A stretch of 64,000 nucleotides of DNA. Source: Siphonodentalium dalli. Its lineage: Eukaryota > Mollusca > Scaphopoda > Gadilida > Siphonodentaliidae. Shown piece by piece: positions 24,230 through 36,299 of this stretch (the stretch's first letter is position 1; every line of letters begins with the position of its first letter). The stretch is from positions 51,473,762 to 51,537,761 of the forward strand of contig CP136061.1 in assembly GCA_032622095.1 (NCBI GenBank), written 5' to 3'. The translations under genes and the position numbers were made by a program. The notes beneath the pieces were generated by a model. That model was given only the letters and a program-made list of their open reading frames with translations. It did no database searches and was not told the DNA's origin.

Positions 24230-24460
24230 AGGGATGGTTTCCGTTGCCCTGTGGTATTGACGTCGGACTTGGAGTCGAATGACGCACTCGTCGTCAGGGG
24301 CCGGGGTTCCAATCCCACCCAATCCAAAAATTGTGCAGTGTCTCAAGAAGACCTGCAGCTTCTCAAAATTGGCGTCTTGTTTGTTATAAAATACATCACG
24401 AGACACATGTACACATGGCAACGCTCGCCGTAATAATCTCGGATACAAGTACATAGAACA
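24230..24460 (+). repeat. Possible tRNA-derived SINE head
   Basis: It reads CCCTGTGGTATTGACGTCGG, ACTTGGAGTCGAATGACG, then GGGGTTCCAATCCCACC. The last part fits a Pol III B box (GGTTCRANNCC) at the right distance from an A-box-like TGGTATTGACGTCGG, as in tRNA-derived SINEs with a long variable arm. It cannot fold into a complete cloverleaf with a good acceptor stem, so it is not called a tRNA gene. Only one copy is in the window. Confidence 0.4.
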
Positions 24461-24774
24461 TGCAGCTGTACCATATATTTACCATATATAACAATGTGCC
24501 AATGTTAGTTAATAGGCGGTTATATAGGTATATATAGGTTGCGCTAGTTAATAAACTGAACCGATGGGTCTATACATATATATTATGTGGGTACTGAAAT
24601 TCAGACAAATACAACATTCCGATCTCTGTCGTATTGAATCATATATAATCTATCGTTTCGGCGAGACCACTTGTTTTCTTTCCGTGAAACATTAAAAGGA
24701 ATTATGTGTTGATCGCTACCGATAATGTTAAACTAAAGAGCGTTTATCTCGAATCTGTTCGGAATTTTGAAATA

Positions 24775-25205
24775 GCTTAATGTATAACACTTCTATAAGA
24801 CTTATAAATGTTAAACACTTCTATAATTATTATAAACGTATAACACTTATATAACACTTATAAATGTATAACGCTTCTATAAGACATATAAATGTGTAAG
24901 ACTTCTATAATAATTATAACACTCCTATAACACGTATAAATGCATAACACTTCGTTCTATAAGACTTATAAATGTATAACACTTATATAAGACTTATAAA
25001 TGTATAACGCTCCTATAAGACTTATAAATGTGTAACACTTCTATAATAATTATAAATGTATAACACTTCTATATTACTTATAAAAGCATAATACTTGTTT
25101 CGATAAGACTTATAAATGTATATCTCTTCTATAATACTTATAAATGCACAAAATTTATACAAGACTTATAAATGTATAACTCTTCTATACTTATAAATGC
25201 AATAT
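24775..25205. repeat. Minisatellite of about 28-bp units
   Basis: Repeats of ACTTATAAATGTATAACACT with TCTATAAG, about fifteen degenerate units with length variants. Very AT-rich. Confidence 0.85.
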
Positions 25206-25569
25206 GATAATGTACGTAAACGTAATTTGCGCCCGCTTGTTACTGTTCATGGGATTATCGGATGAATTGTTATCTGTATAGAAGGATTTGATGATAAACC
25301 CTACGGGTGGATACACACATGCATGTAATCTCTGTAATTACCGTGTATTTGGCGTTTTACATGGATCATACAGACGATGTAATATGTGTCCACTGACAAC
25401 CCAATCATTAGCTACGTGCTGAACGCACTGAGTTCTAGTTCCAATTAAGTCGGAATGTAGCGAAGTCGTTATCTTGGACCGAGTCGCCAGGGCACTTAAA
25501 ATAATTGGTATAGGTTATAACCCCCTTGAGTATCTGTACAAGAAATATAGACCAAGCCGCGAAGCGGGG

Positions 25570-26629
25570 GGGTTATGACATATTTATAAAACGGTTCACA
25601 CCCCAAGGCAAACACAATTGAGACACATTCTATTCGACGATTACCTATCAATTACCATTCAATTAAAAGTTAATTGAATGGATTGTGGTGTTACATATTC
25701 ATGTTGAATAATTAGTCAAATGTTCGTTGACAATCGGCTCACTTGGGTCTGCATTATATATCAGCATTGATAAATCATTTTGTGTCCGAATTTGAGAACG
25801 TTTTATACTGATAACGTGTTTCTTGATAAAGCAGATTCTTCGTTGTGACAATAAACTGTTTCAGCTGTTTAAGTTATTTTTCGCCTTGTTGTCATAATGG
25901 AATTATCGTTCAGAACACAGGAGGCAATGCGCCGGTAGTGTTCGGACTCCGAAGTGAAACTATTCCGCATGAAAAGAGATAGCTCAACAGAAGCACATAT
26001 CTGCTTGCTGCTAAATCCTCTTCCCCTTTTCTATTCTACTCATGTTTCCATCATCTAAATGTTGTTCATCATAAATGTAATATTGGGGCTAATAAATATT
26101 GGTTAAATCAAACTATTCCGCATTAATTGCATGAAGTTTGTTTGATGAAATATCACCGGCATTCATAACAAAAGACGTAAGCAAACCTGTGTATAGTGCC
26201 TGTATTTTCCGCGCACATGCATGTATATGAGAACAGTTGAGAAATTTTCTCAATGTATCATTCTGAAGATCATTACGTGATTATTGTGGATTATACATTC
26301 GAAACAGGTTTGGATCTCGTTCAGTTTACTTCCAGCCGCCCCCCCCTCTCGATAGACAAAAACATATTTAACCAAAAGTGTTGGGCCCCAACCCATGTAG
26401 ACAACCCCTATATGTCCGCTAATAATGGTATGATCCGTGTTTTAACTTCCCAAGTGACTGGTGTGATCATTATCATGACGTATTGTTCGAATTTCACACC
26501 TACCGGTCCGATCTTCTTTCAGCTTATTATCCAATTAATGTCAATTTCTGTGCTAATATATTGTTCATTAATTGGAGCAATTTGATTGGCCGAGGGGTGT
26601 GAACCGGTTTATAATTCGTGGGATAACCC
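25570..26629. mobile_element. 1.06-kb element with about 40-bp terminal inverted repeats
   Basis: The left end GGGTTATGACATATTTATAA, then AACGGTTCACACCCC, pairs with the right end, whose reverse complement reads GGGTTATCCCACGAATTATA, then AACCGGTTCACACCCC. The inside holds a copy of dispersed family B. The 110-residue open frame at 26253 has no recognised motif. Target duplication unclear. Confidence 0.55.
25645..25965 (+). repeat. Dispersed repeat family B, direct copy
   Basis: Matches the reverse complement of 40857-41150: CAATTACCATTCAATTAA, TTACATATTCATGTT, CAGATTCTTC, AATAAACTGTTTC, CATAATGGAATTATCGTTCA and GGTAGTGTTCGGACTCCGAA in the same order. It begins with a near-palindrome around CCATTCAATTAA/TTAATTGAATGG. 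Confidence 0.75.
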
Positions 26630-27900
26630 ATATGGTAGACTTTCTATTTAAATAATTACCAGTCCTCTCTTATTTATAGCAGTGGTGGATTAGGATTTCC
26701 CCGACGCATGCAAGGGCTATATATGACCCCGAAAGCTACAAGGCGGGGGTGGCTAACTCGGAGCTATTTAAGTAAAACATATCATATTGTACCTTCTTGC
26801 CCAGATTATTCCGACCGATATATTCAACTAAGTCCCTTAGCGATTTGAAGCTTTCGAGACCCCACCCAAACAAGCATCATGGTTGAAAATGTTCTACATC
26901 AAGTCTGTATATGCCAGACGTATGGCTTCTGGTGTTCGTGCATTAATACAATGCCTGATATCACACAGACTTGACTAATTTCCGCATCCATAAGAGAAGA
27001 CATGTTCTGGACTGGCCTTAAATGTACTGATAGAAGACAATTTGACTTGGCTTAGCACTACTCACTTGTCTGTCCTGTTAACAATGAACCGCTCGCGCGC
27101 AGGTGATTAATGTTGTCAATTATTGGTGTGGCCATGTAAAATACATGTATTTTACATACAGAACTTACATGCATACGTGTGTATCCACCCTTATAATGTG
27201 ACACAAGAAAATGATATATACAATGTATGTAAATAATCACATATAACGTAAATGTGGATATTTAGCTTGCCATGTAATACGAGTCTCAGCTGTCTGGACA
27301 TCGACGCAGTCCTGTCTGGAATTTTGCGCGCCGGTGTAGGTAGTGACGTCATGATGTACGTCTTGATGTCATGACGCCTTTACTGGTTTCCCAAGAAGCA
27401 ATCTTAAAATGACTCTGCGATCTTTCAATCGAAACTTAAAGTTTCCGTTTGTCGGCCTTGAACTTTGAGAATATTTCATCAATCTTTTATGCGGAAATAC
27501 CATTAGAAGATTGAAGATAATATGTAAACGGCCAGCAAGGTCGCTAGATTCCTCTTTTGGGGTAAATATTTTTAATAATTTTATGAAATATGTAAACAAA
27601 ACGTTTTCATGCAATTTAACTTTTTTGTTAACCAGAGCCTTTGTTCAATTTAAATTCACTTTTTGAAAATATATTTGGCTTTAGGAGCATGATGTTCCTA
27701 CATATGATGAAGTGTAGCTAACAGTTGCTAGATCAAAGTTATTTATTTTTGCCCTCGAGCATTTTGCCCAATTACGCATTTCGAGGTGGCATTAATCAAT
27801 ACAAAATGGCGGCCGTCGCCAACAATCATTTTTGGACTCCGCTGACCTTTGAATTATGAATAAATTATTCTACTTTAGGTAATTTAATATATTTTTAGAG
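26630..27900. other. No gene recognised; one 24-bp perfect palindrome
   Basis: Nothing coding. 27134-27157 is a perfect 24-base palindrome centred on ACATGT with arms of TAAAAT/ATTTTA type. Confidence 0.4.
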
Positions 27901-28031
27901 TGGGAGAGCGGGCGCTATAATCTATTTTTAGAGTGGGCTGAAAAAGTCGATTAGTATATCTCATATTCGCATACGTATACCCTAGGTCGCTTCGCTTCCG
28001 CGGCTTCGCCGCGGGAGAGCGGGCGCTATAA
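27901..28031. repeat. 19-bp direct repeats flanking about 92 bp
   Basis: GGGAGAGCGGGCGCTATAA occurs at about 27903 and 28012. Between them is a GC-rich hairpin CCGCGGCTTCGCCGCGG. It could be a small insertion with duplicated ends or two units of a local repeat. Confidence 0.4.
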
Positions 28032-28540
28032 CTCTCGTGTAAGACTTATAGTCCATGAGCCAGGCTCCCCAAAAATAGAAAGTGGTACCAATTTGGTGGG
28101 CAAATTCTACCAAAAGTGTTTTGAAATATCATAGTCTGAAGTTTATGACAGTGCGGGGGCACACTGGGGCAGTGTAGCTTAATGTGGAAAATGTGTGTTT
28201 CCATGGCAACGGAGTGTGTTTTTGGCCGGCCGGTATAACACATATGCCTATACTGGTCTATACAAAGAAAGTTTAATGCAGTAACTCTATCTTGGCATTG
28301 ATATGTGGTGAAATCCTTGGTGGGGTTTAATTTGACACTGGAGATTTCACCACTATATGTCAAGGTCAAATACAAAGGTCAAGGTCATTGACCAAAATAA
28401 TAGCTTTTTTCATATCGGGTCATACGTTTTCTACCCACTGAGTTTATATATCAGTTTTGAATACGTTATCTTTACTCGGAAATAATCTAGAGCATATAGG
28501 CTACACGGAGATTGCAACTGACAAGCCAGTAATTAGATAA
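28032..28540 (+). repeat. Dispersed repeat family C, direct copy
   Basis: Matches the reverse complement of about 38800-39240: GTAAGACTTATAGTCCATGA, GGTGGGCAAATTCTA, GTTTCCATGGCAACG, AAAGTTTAATGCAGTAACTC, AGGTCAAGGTCATTGACC, TCATATCGGGTCATAC. It leads directly into a degenerate tandem array. Confidence 0.7.
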
Positions 28541-28574
28541 CGACCTATAAACTTTGTGGCCATTTTCCAAAATA

Positions 28575-29610
28575 GGTCAAAATCAGTTATTTCCAAAATA
28601 TCGTGCTTTTGTGTATATGATTGTTATTTACTTATCTGGGTCCGTTATGGGTTGAATTGTGAAGTTATTGACTAAAGCACGAAACTTATACAAATATATA
28701 CTTAGTTATAGGGAAAACGTTTTGGAGGGCATGCCCAGGTGGGGTGGTGTCAAATAACATTATAAACCCAGGTTTCCGTGCCAACGACACCATATATTTG
28801 AAGACAAATCAAAAAATGCCGCTTTTGAGAATCAACGAATCTTGATTTTTTTTTGTATGGCACATTTTAGTCACATTTTAATCTCCATTTTAAGTACTAC
28901 CTTGTTGTGGTAATTGTGACAGTACATAAGCGACGATGCATTACCATCAAGCCCAAAATAACTGCAATTTTGTGATTTTAGTAACTAAATCATGAAACTT
29001 CACATATGTGTTCCGTTGTTATAATGGACACTTTTTGGGGGATGCTCAGTGAGAGGTCTGACAAACTGTCGAGATAAAATCTGGTTTCCATGGCAACGGC
29101 AAATATTATTATTGAAAATCCAACTGCTGGAAACCTGAGCCTAATTTTGTTTGAAGAAATGATGTGAACTCATGTTGCCATTAAGGATCCATCAATGGAC
29201 TGGGCTATATATGCCTTGTAGGGTCACGATCAATTGCTACAGTCGATGTCATTGGAAAAAGGTAATATTTGGTCTATTATTTATAATTTGGCACATATTC
29301 CTCTACCTCTAGTAGGTTAGTCATAAAAGCAATCCCCATCATCATGCATAACTATTTGGTAATACATGACTGAAGATTCATTACCCTTGAGATACAATCA
29401 GAACAAAATAAACACGATTTGTGACATTAACAAAAGCGCGATACTGCACTTATCTGTTTCTTGGTTATAGTGGAAACTTTTTAGAGGGGGCCGTGCCTAT
29501 CTGCGGGGTCATATATCCAGATAAAATATAGTTCTCATGTCAATGACATTAACTATTTGGGGAACAGTTGAAAAAGCAAAAGCTTACACTTGGCAATCTG
29601 AAGAGCCTTG
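28575..29610. repeat. About 350-450-bp degenerate tandem repeats, three units
   Basis: Each unit has a stretch like GAAACTTATAC or GAAACTTCACATAT, then TTATAGTGGAAACTTTTTRG, an AGGGGGATGC-like or CGTGCCCA-like part, and GGTTTCCATGGCAACG. Copies centre near 28720, 29030 and 29480. They are diverged, so unit borders are approximate. Confidence 0.5.
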
Positions 29611-29727
29611 TATCCACACAGACACAAATGTCACGATCAAACCCGACTTAAGGGTTTCCACATCTGAGCTATCTTAGGACGTGGAAAGTCCACACATACC
29701 TACAGTTAATTGTTAATTGTTAATTGT

Positions 29728-29840
29728 TAACCCTTTGAACCCGATACGCTAAAATATTAGCGTAACTCCTATTTTACGTCAACCATTTACGCTAATATAT
29801 TAGCGTAGAGAATATTAGCGTAGAGACAAGTGTTTTAGTA
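29728..29840. repeat. TTAACCC end and clustered TACGCTAATATATTAGCGTA palindromes
   Basis: TTAACCCTTTGAACCC at 29728 resembles a piggyBac-type end. It is followed by a near-perfect palindrome at 29745-29764, a perfect 20-bp palindrome at 29788-29807 and a half site near 29811. TTAATTG is repeated three times just before. No partner end was found. Confidence 0.5.
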
Positions 29841-30051
29841 ATCTTTGTTTTCATATCCCAAAAAAAAAACACTCTCAGAGGATGATATGTTCAATGAAAG
29901 CGCTGCTAATTGGCAAATTAGCTATCGCAACACCACGTATTGCATACAAATAAAATAAAACGGCATTTAGGCGGTTAAATTCACCATTACTATCACGTGA
30001 CAGCCATGTGACTAATATAGGAAGTAGAGAGTCGCTATAAACCTCTCTCTT

Positions 30052-30060
<9 letters not shown>

Positions 30061-30139
<79 letters not shown>
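30061..30139. repeat. (CT)n microsatellite, about 79 bp
   Basis: Pure CT dinucleotide run. The minus-strand open frame of alternating Arg-Glu across it is an artefact. Confidence 0.95.
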
Positions 30140-30141
<2 letters not shown>

Positions 30142-30379
30142 GCACACACACACACATGTCATAAACATAGAATATATAACAATATTGTAGTATCATTGTT
30201 TATGTTGGAAAATGTATATTCATATGCATGTTCATCGGAAAATAAATATTTCAATTAATGCAGATTCCAGTTATAGATTCACCCTGCAAGATAATTATGC
30301 ATAATATTTGTTATTAGAGAAAATGTAGCCATACTACTATGTAGATTAAATGCTTCCGATCTGGGCGTGCATGCGTCGG

Positions 30380-30520
30380 TATGAGACTGACACAGACCCT
30401 GGCGCATGCATATGGACCCTGACTTTTGTACGAACCCCCGAATGTTACGGACCCTGGCTTATACGGACCTCGGCTCATACGGGCCCTGGCTTATACGGAC
30501 CCAATACTGATATGGACCTC
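30380..30520. repeat. GGACCCTGGCTTATAC minisatellite
   Basis: Seven to eight imperfect units of about 17-20 bases built on TACGGACCCTGGCTTA, within otherwise AT-rich DNA. Confidence 0.75.
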
Positions 30521-30976
30521 AATTAAAATATGCAATTTTATTTATATTTTACTTTATTTAAATATATTAACATAACATTTTAGGCCTGTGATTGAAGGAT
30601 ACAATATACTGACACAGCTGGTTTTATCTAGTATCTGTATATGTTCGAATATTTGTCTGTCTGCATGTCCACTATATATAGAAAATAATGGGGCCATCTA
30701 CAGGACTAATAGAGGTAATATTTACCAGAAATGTAAGGCCCGTTCCAAACGACGGATTTTTGTCGATCGAATCTAATTGTATTAAATCCGTCGGTGATGC
30801 GTCTGCGGTCGATTTTGTTACAGACGGACGCATCTTTGTCGCGTCGAATCTAATACATCGGTAGATTTATTTAAAGGTGGATTCCCGGTTACCGTCAAAA
30901 ATTGTCACGCGTAGATATAGATGCCTATATATACCGGTATATGTTATACATATATATACTAAAATACAGTATAAAT

Positions 30977-30978
<2 letters not shown>

Positions 30979-31034
<56 letters not shown>
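30979..31034. repeat. (TA)n microsatellite
   Basis: Uninterrupted TA run bounding the nested element. Confidence 0.95.
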
Positions 31035-31037
<3 letters not shown>

Positions 31038-32053
31038 TAGAAGGTGACCCGACTTCGTCCGGTTTGACCTTGAATTGTCTATTTTGAAGGCCAAGGTCAA
31101 GTGGGGGTCACGATTTGACCCGTCCAAAACACAGTGCCCGAACAAAAGTACCCGACAAAAGTACCCGTCGAAATCCATCCGGTTTTACCCGATTTGACCT
31201 TGAATTGACCATTTTGAAGGTCAGGTGGGGTCAAACACCAACACCCCAAAAATGGTGGAAATCGGCCCAGCGGATACCGGGAAATCGGCCCAGCGGATAC
31301 CGAGATACCCTATGCATCAAATTTCGTCCGTAAAAATCCGCCAGTTTAACCCGATTTGATTTCCACTCAAGTATATAAACGCGCCTCATACACACACGCT
31401 CATTAATTATCAAGTTTCAACGTAAAGATAAATTACCATCGGTGCCCGAGATATCGCCAAGACTCAAGTATATAAACGCGCCTCATATACACACGCTCAT
31501 TAATTATAAAGTTTCAACGTAAAGATAAATTACCATCGGTGCCCGAGATATCGCCAAGACGTCTGAAACAGTCAAATGCATCGGCCGGTTAAGCGTTGAC
31601 GTGATCTAACGTTATGAACTCTAACGACGTCATAGAAGTTACGCATTCCTGATGGAAGATAGTACCACTTCTTCTTGATAATTGAGGCAGATAACTAAAA
31701 CGGATACATACGCATTATATATCGTTGGAAAGAGGAAACACGAAAGATTCTCACAGTGTCATTATTATGACTGGCATTTAATTATTCGCGCTGTTTCGAA
31801 TCGATTTGTAAGCACCGAACTCAAATGAAAGTCCCGTAACACAGCGTAAAAACAGATTTGACCTCGGCACGTGAAAAGTTGACCTCGGATCTGAAAATCA
31901 ATAGGCCTATGTTACTCCTGACCCGAAAATACCCCCACATACCAAGTTTCATCGAAATCGGGTTGGCCGTTTTCGAGTTCATCGATTACACACACACACA
32001 CAAACAAACAAACAAACAAACAAACAGATCTTCCAAAATATATAATAGATATC

Positions 32054-32075
<22 letters not shown>
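31033..32075 (+). mobile_element. TA-microsatellite-flanked element, copy 2
   Basis: Colinear with 19060-19900 from ACTAGAAGGTGACCCGACTT to GATCTTCCAAAATATATAAT, with (CA)n replaced by a (CAAA)n run at 32000-32025. It has extra sequence near the start (31080-31200), which also occurs as tandem units at 41380-41650. A 97-bp segment is duplicated in tandem at 31366-31462 and 31463-31560, carrying the TATA-like AAGTATATAAACGCGCCTCA twice. Confidence 0.8.
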
Positions 32076-32085
<10 letters not shown>

Positions 32086-32088
<3 letters not shown>

Positions 32089-32168
32089 TGAAGAGTAACA
32101 CCTTTTAAGACCTATTTTATGTATTTAAAATACATAAAATAGGTCTTAAAAGGTGTTACTCTTCATAT
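32086..32168. mobile_element. 83-bp perfect palindromic MITE
   Basis: Two 41-base arms that are exact reverse complements around a single central A at 32127. The arms begin ATATGAAGAGTAACACC. It sits in a TA-rich tract, so a TA target duplication is plausible. It is either a very young or gene-converted hairpin element, or a foldback that formed locally. Confidence 0.7.
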
Positions 32169-32221
32169 TTATTAATTATCAGCAGACCTATACGGCTAAG
32201 AAGAAATTATATATATATAGC

Positions 32222-32234
32222 TATATATAGCTAG

Positions 32235-32278
<44 letters not shown>
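32222..32278. repeat. (TA)n microsatellite
   Basis: CTATATATAGCTAGCTATAT, then a long TA run. Confidence 0.9.
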
Positions 32279-32283
<5 letters not shown>

Positions 32284-32409
32284 ATTGCAGCGCGAATATA
32301 TGTGTTCATGTATATGAGGATATATATAGTACATACAGATATATAATATACTATAATAGGCGCTACAAATAAATGTTATATCGTGCAACAAATTGCAATC
32401 TATGTGTAT

Positions 32410-32955
32410 AACATGCATGTAAATACCGGTATACAATAATTATTATAAATCAGAGACTACCACCCCTACCTCTTACAATAAGGAATACCGGAATATATTA
32501 ATTATTATAAATCATAGGCTATCACCCTATATTCTTTATAATAAGGAATACCGGTATATATTAATTATTATAAATCATAGGCTACTATCCCTACCCCTCA
32601 TAATAAGTAATACCGGTTTATATGAATTATTATAAATTTGAGGCTACCACTCTGCCCATTATAATAAGGAATACCGGAATATATGAATTATTATAAGTAA
32701 GAGGTTACCACCCATATACCCCTCATAACAAGTAATGCCGGTATATATGAATTATTATAAATCAGTGGTACCACCCATACCCATTATAATAAGTAATACC
32801 GGTATATATTAATTATTATACATCAGAGACTACCACCCCCATCCCTTACAATAAGGAATATCGGTATATATTAATTATTATAAATCAGTTGCTACAACCC
32901 ATATCCCTTATACCGGTATATATGAATTATTATAAATCAGTGATACTATATCCAT
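32410..32955. repeat. About 62-bp tandem array, about nine units
   Basis: Each unit carries AATACCGGTATATATTAATT, ATTATAAATCAGAGGCTACC and ACCCCTTATAATAAGGAA-like parts. The ACCGG core repeats near 32425, 32490, 32552, 32613, 32673, 32738, 32799 and 32913. Confidence 0.9.
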
Positions 32956-33433
32956 TATAAGATGTGAGTCAGTGACATGCCATGTTCGTTGAGAAATCAA
33001 ACTACCATAATAATTACAATTTTCACAATGTTACCTAAGCAATTCTTATACTGTAGATATATCTTTCTGTTTAACAAAGAGAGCGTGCGACAAATGACGT
33101 CATGTGGGTATTTCCGCAGATAATGGGAACTCCCTCATTATTATACCATCATCATATCATTATAATATCATTTGCATTCGTTATTCGGCAACTTTCGGCT
33201 CTTCTCGTCACATGTATTAGATTCGAGTCGACAAAAATCCGTCGTTTGAAACCAAGACGGATTTCAGACGCACCACCGACGAAGATTCGTCTGAATTGGA
33301 CGGAGATTCGTCTGTGGTGCGTCTGACACGGATCTAATTGTTTCAAACGTCGCATTTTAGACGCATTTAATACAATTGTGGGTCTGGTATTAGATTCGAG
33401 TCGACAAAAATCCGTCGTTTGGAACGGGCCTAA

Positions 33434-34037
33434 AGGTGTCTCTATCTTGATGGCGCGGATGGGGTTCGGGGCTCTTTACAAAAAATAATAAAAGAAATAT
33501 TTGACGTCGGTTACCACAAAACATGTATATACACGTCGTGACACAGTGAAAGAATACAAGTGTATCAGGCATTTATAAGACATAATACGTTTTACATTTA
33601 CACTATATATGGATCGATATTTGGTCTGATTCAGAATTCACTTATCAATACCTGCTATTGACGTAACAGAACACGTGCTGTGCCCAAGCATTGAATTCAA
33701 CACGACGGGAACGGGTACGGGTAAATCAATGAACATCGTCACGGTCTCTTGGGTACTTTCAATGCAGCTCATAAAGCAATAGCGATTTGGTACGGGTAGA
33801 TGTGTCCCATTGACCTGTAACCTTTCACTATACGATTTTCTCACTCAAAGGTTCATGAATTACACAAAATTCCAGTCAGCTATGCGTTAACCTATTTATT
33901 GCAAGATTTAATGGGCACACATCATGCATTAATAAAGTTGTCAGTTTAAAACAGGTTCTATGTTCAAATTCTCGAGGCGGCTTCTAGCACTTGTTTCATT
34001 ACATTAATGAAAGGTTGATAGAGTGAGTAGATGGTGC

Positions 34038-34068
<31 letters not shown>

Positions 34069-34697
34069 GCAGTCTCGAACCATTGCAGGGACGTGTCTAT
34101 AGATTATATCCGCGTTAGGAGGGTCGTCCACATTCTAACTACACCCCATTTTCACCCCTCCCCATCCCGCTGTGCTTTGATTTTCCCAACTGGTCCCTCA
34201 CATCCGCCTGGATGGTAGCATATTCCAAATGAAGCAGTAGTCTTTGTCACTAGCCGGGGTGGGTATAATCCATTAGGCCGATCAGTACACGAAAATGTGT
34301 AGATCTGAGCCTAAACAAACCTAATATGCCAATATCTAGTGGTCTAACGCCATGCAAATTCACCCCGATTTGTTTTTTTCTTAAATTAATTATCGGTTTC
34401 TGACTGGCAATGGGGATGGACCGGAACACACCGGATCGACCATGATTCGTCCCTATGTAAGAAATATTTGAAATCTGAACATGAAATGTTCTAAATCCTA
34501 CCATCCACACTGGCATCAGACTTTCCATTTGTTGGACATTTTGAGACCTGACACCCCCCCCCCACAAAGTTGGAATTTTTCAGCAGTTTCTGATAGCCAT
34601 TTCAGTCCAAATGTTTTACCAAAAATAGGAAAATATGCAAATGTTGGTCTAAAAACTACAAATTCTCCACAAATAAATTGATGGAATATTAAACTAA
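33434..34697. other. No gene recognised
   Basis: A TA run at 34038-34064. Segments rich in GTTGGACATTT/GTTGGAAATT wording recur here and at 35330-35690, 36310-36400 and 40420-40480, suggesting old shared repeat material. No coding evidence. Confidence 0.4.
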
Positions 34698-36299
34698 GGT
34701 GACGTTTACACATAGCCGGTGAAGCCGTTACCCGGCGAACCCGTTAGCCGGCGAAGGTTGGGCAGAGTGTTTACACATCGCCGACGAAGATACGCATATA
34801 TTCATGTGTCTCCTTTACTTGTTAATAGTTTTCGTTTTAGTTCTCACTGAACTAAAATGTAATATTGCTATACATCTATAAACATCTAGCCGCTTCCTGT
34901 TAGATATATGGTTGGGCAGTATAGTGAAATGAAACTTTTTAGAAATGGAAATGCCGAAATTATTAATATCCAACTCAAACTTTCAGGTATTGCTATTGGT
35001 AATTTTATAGATATTTAAAAAACATTGTTAATGGTTTGTTTTGGTTCACAAACTTCACATACAGCCTGTGAAGTGAGTGTCGCACCAAAAGCATGGCCAT
35101 TGTCAGTTTTGAGATCTTTTCGTCGCATACATCTACAAATTGGTGTCTAATCATTCGGATTGGATTTTATATTATATATATAAGTTTCAACATCGCGAAT
35201 CAAATGTGACACATTTTCCGTTTGCACATTATACAATAAAATATGTTTTTCATTTTACTCGGGCGTTCACCATGTCCATGTATATAGGGCCGAGGCGATG
35301 GGGGTGTCTCATCCCAACTTTAATCAAAATATTCAAAAGCTGGAAATTTCATACCTGACACGGCAATAGTTGGACATTTGACATCAGCAATATGATGAAA
35401 TTGTTCTCGTAGTTTTATTTTCAACAATTTGTTATTGGTGATTTCTTTAGGCAACATTTGCTTATTTTTTTACCAAATTGTTGGACTGAAATGACCATCA
35501 GTTGGAAATGATCCAACCTTATTAGAGGTGCGTCAAGTTTGGAAAATGTCCAACAATTGGAAATCTTAAGGCTGGATGCTAGGATTTTGCAATTTTCAGG
35601 GTTCAGATTAAAAACAATTCTCACACCTGGCCATAACCACGGTCGGTCGATAAATTCCAAAGATGAACAGTCCCACACCTCCAAATCAGGCCCTCTAGAT
35701 CCGTCCCTGTGTCAATATGTCCACGGCGCACTCAGATTTAGATTATTGAACTAATTGTCCATTAAGTTTGAATCCACAGAAATGTGCCATCCCATTTCTT
35801 CCATATATATATATATATGGACCTACATGTACATGAATTAATTCCCTCGAATGCGCAACAAATGTACCATGCACATGCAGAGTACGTGTACCATCATCGG
35901 TTAGTATTTATAATAATAGCTTATAACCAAGGTGCGTGACCACCGACCTGACAGCTGATTAGAGACAATCAAACTGGCACACTGACCAATATATACACAG
36001 GTGAAAAGCGGGCTGGTCTATCAGCGATTGCACAATAATATTGTTCGAGTTAATTGTTGAAAGGAAATCACCCATGACGGCATGACCCCAGATAAACATC
36101 TAACTTAACCGCAGAGCGAATTAGAATCCATACGACAATCAGGTGCTTGTACTAAAGCATTTTTAACCAAAAGTTGAAAACCGTATAGCTGAGTAGCCGG
36201 ATAGCCGTAATTCTTATCCGGCGAAGTATAAACACTCTATTGTTATCGCTGCCGGCTACAGCGAATGCGATCTTCGCCGGGTAATGTATAAACACCCCC
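34698..36299. mobile_element. Second TAA-flanked Harbinger-like element, 1.6 kb
   Basis: The left end GGTGACGTTTACACATAGCC, then GGTGAAG, pairs with the right end, whose reverse complement reads GGGGGTGTTTATACATTACC, then CGGCGAAG. Flanks are TAA on each side (34695-34697, 36300-36302). GCCGGCGAAG-type motifs recur near both ends. The interior is AT-rich with no transposase. Confidence 0.55.

Larger units (their letters stand above)
30737..33430. mobile_element. PIF/Harbinger-like element split by nested insertions
   Basis: Left end GGCCCGTTCCAAACGACGG, then ATTTTTGTCGA. The right end is its inverted copy, closing at 33430. Both are flanked by TAA (30734-30736 and 33431-33433), the 3-bp target typical of PIF/Harbinger. 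The proper interior appears to be 30737-30870 plus 33190-33430, with DNA between them filled by the microsatellite-flanked element, a palindromic MITE and a tandem array. A second inverted copy of the terminal motif (ATTCGAGTCGACAAAAATCC) lies inside at 33211-33250, so a deleted twin may be fused in. No transposase remains. Confidence 0.65.

Noticed and set aside
24230-24310. Genuine tRNA gene
   Set aside because: The B-box is good, but no 7-bp acceptor stem or clean anticodon arm can be formed; a SINE head fits better.
29875-30168. Minus-strand frame with a long Arg-Glu repeat
   Set aside because: Caused entirely by the (CT)n microsatellite.
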